Shown here piece after piece: positions 7,256 through 7,831 of a stretch of 7,831 bases of DNA. Origin of the DNA: Desulfobacterales bacterium. GTDB taxonomy: Bacteria > Desulfobacterota > Desulfobacteria > Desulfobacterales > UBA11574. Each line of letters begins with the position of its first letter. Within the stretch, counting starts at the first letter, position 1. The notes beneath the pieces are model-generated. The model ran no database searches, had not been told where the DNA came from, and worked only from the letters and a program-made list of their open reading frames with translations. The position numbers and the translations under genes are program-made. The stretch covers positions 1-7,831 of the forward strand of contig JAAXQD010000044.1 of NCBI GenBank assembly GCA_012974475.1. Reading direction: 5' to 3'.

Positions 7256-7281
7256 AGGGAGCCGGCAAACACCGGCTCCCT
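7256..7281. terminator. Convergent-gene hairpin, likely terminator for rplM-rpsI (and possibly the crotonase gene)
   Basis: A perfect 10-bp stem, AGGGAGCCGG (7256-7265) with CCGGCTCCCT (7272-7281), closes a 6-base loop. It begins immediately after the crotonase stop codon and 26 nt beyond the rpsI stop. Read on the minus strand it is followed by a short T-rich stretch (TTATTC), giving a moderate intrinsic terminator for the ribosomal operon. On the plus strand the tail (CTGATCTAATAG) has no T run, so termination in that direction is less certain. Confidence 0.7.
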
Positions 7282-7307
7282 CTGATCTAATAGAATAGAA
7301 AAAAACT

Positions 7308-7703
7308 TTAGCGTTTTGAGAACTGGAACCGGGCCCGTGCACCCTTCTGACCGTATTTCTTTCTCTCTTTAACCCTTGGATCACGTCGAACAAACCCTGC
7401 TCTTTTCAACACCAGCCTTAAATCAGGATTGGCCAGCATCAGCGCCTTGGTGATGCCGTGCCGAATTGCGCCGGCCTGTCCTGAAAAACCACCACCGGCA
7501 ACTTTGGCTTTTACATCAAATGACCCGAGCATCTTCGTCAGAAGCAGTGGCTGCTTAATCGTTGTTTTTACCGACTCGACCTTAAAATAATCATCCATCG
7601 GCAGGTCATTCACGGTGATATCACCGCCTCCGGGTTTTAACCAGGTCCTGGCTACGGCATTTTTCCGTTTGCCAGTTGCATAATAGACGTTTTCCTTCTC
7701 CAT
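7308..7703 (-). CDS. rpsI: 30S ribosomal protein S9
   Basis: Small-subunit ribosomal protein whose basic C-terminal tail reaches the P-site tRNA in the decoding region. The protein is 131 residues from the chosen ATG, matching the family's usual ~130. It opens YYATGKRKNAVARTWL (7-22), contains GGGFSGQAGAIRHGITKAL (70-88), and ends DPRVKERKKYGQKGARARFQFSKR, with the invariant FSKR terminus. The frame extends upstream to other start codons at 7715 and 7727, but only the ATG at 7703 gives the standard N-terminus and has a purine-rich GGGGA five bases before it. It follows rplM after 37 nt, the conserved bacterial arrangement, so the two are expected to be co-transcribed. Confidence 0.97.
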   Translation of the reverse strand: MEKENVYYATGKRKNAVARTWLKPGGGDITVNDLPMDDYFKVESVKTTIKQPLLLTKMLGSFDVKAKVAGGGFSGQAGAIRHGITKALMLANPDLRLVLKRAGFVRRDPRVKERKKYGQKGARARFQFSKR

Positions 7704-7740
7704 ACTATTCCCCATAATTAAGAACATTTATTTTTATAGG

Positions 7741-7831
7741 TTAAATTTCGAAAATTTCAGGCTGCTGGGCCTCATGCGGGTGCTCATCGGACGAATATAC
7801 TTTTAATTTTTTAAAAAGTTTTCTTCCCAGT
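7741..7831 (-). CDS. rplM: 50S ribosomal protein L13, C-terminal end (cut by window edge)
   Basis: Too short for a plain reading-frame search but unmistakable on the minus strand. The last 29 codons read LGRKLFKKLKVYSS, then DEHPHEAQQPEIFEI, then TAA at 7741-7743. L13 proteins end with LGRKLYKKLKVY...HPHxAQQPxxLEI, so identity is clear. The 5' portion, about four fifths of the gene, lies beyond position 7831, and position 7831 itself is the last base of an incomplete codon. It directly precedes rpsI in the usual rplM-rpsI operon. Confidence 0.95.
   Translation of the reverse strand, partial: LGRKLFKKLKVYSSDEHPHEAQQPEIFEI

Noticed and set aside
7704..7727. Longer S9 starting at 7715 or 7727
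   Set aside because: The extra residues (MFLIMGNS) are not part of S9, and the GGGGA ribosome site supports the ATG at 7703.

Overview
The window looks like chromosomal DNA of a Gram-negative bacterium with mixed base composition. A Desulfobacterota-type (deltaproteobacterial) anaerobe is my best guess. That guess rests on general protein flavour: the long family-5 binding protein, the S9 tail ending KKYGQKGARARFQFSKR, and an ECHDC3-like crotonase. No taxonomic marker in the window proves it. I see no mobile element, CRISPR array, tRNA or rRNA.

Layout: positions 49-6355 hold one compact plus-strand operon of five genes. These encode a complete peptide/nickel-type (Opp/Dpp class) ABC importer in the canonical order: binding protein, permease B, permease C, ATPase D, ATPase F. 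Junctions are 3 nt, a 1-nt overlap (TAATG), 29 nt and 0 nt, so the genes are almost certainly co-transcribed and partly translationally coupled. After a 117-bp gap that carries a good sigma70-like promoter and a dyad, a plus-strand crotonase-family gene lies at 6473-7255. Convergent to it on the minus strand is the end of the conserved ribosomal operon rplM-rpsI: complete S9 at 7308-7703 and the last 29 codons of L13 at 7741-7831. A perfect 10-bp hairpin in the 52-bp convergent gap is the likely shared transcription stop.

How the parts work together: the binding protein, apparently tethered by an uncleaved N-terminal helix because it has no cysteine for a lipid anchor, would present short peptides (or another family-5 ligand) to the B/C permease pair. 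The two ATPases, both with complete nucleotide-site motifs, would drive uptake. The crotonase has its own promoter and no evident metabolic link to the importer. The ribosomal genes are an independent housekeeping unit.

The most noteworthy features are a ~140-residue insertion in the N-terminal lobe of the binding protein; a ~69-residue insertion in permease C that seems to add a transmembrane hairpin; identical CX5CX6CX17C cysteine spacing in the tails of both ATPases; and a crotonase lacking both canonical catalytic glutamates. I did not find a clearly new multi-gene system. The best candidate for something under-described is the enlarged importer subfamily. No gene-free stretch exceeds 300 bases.
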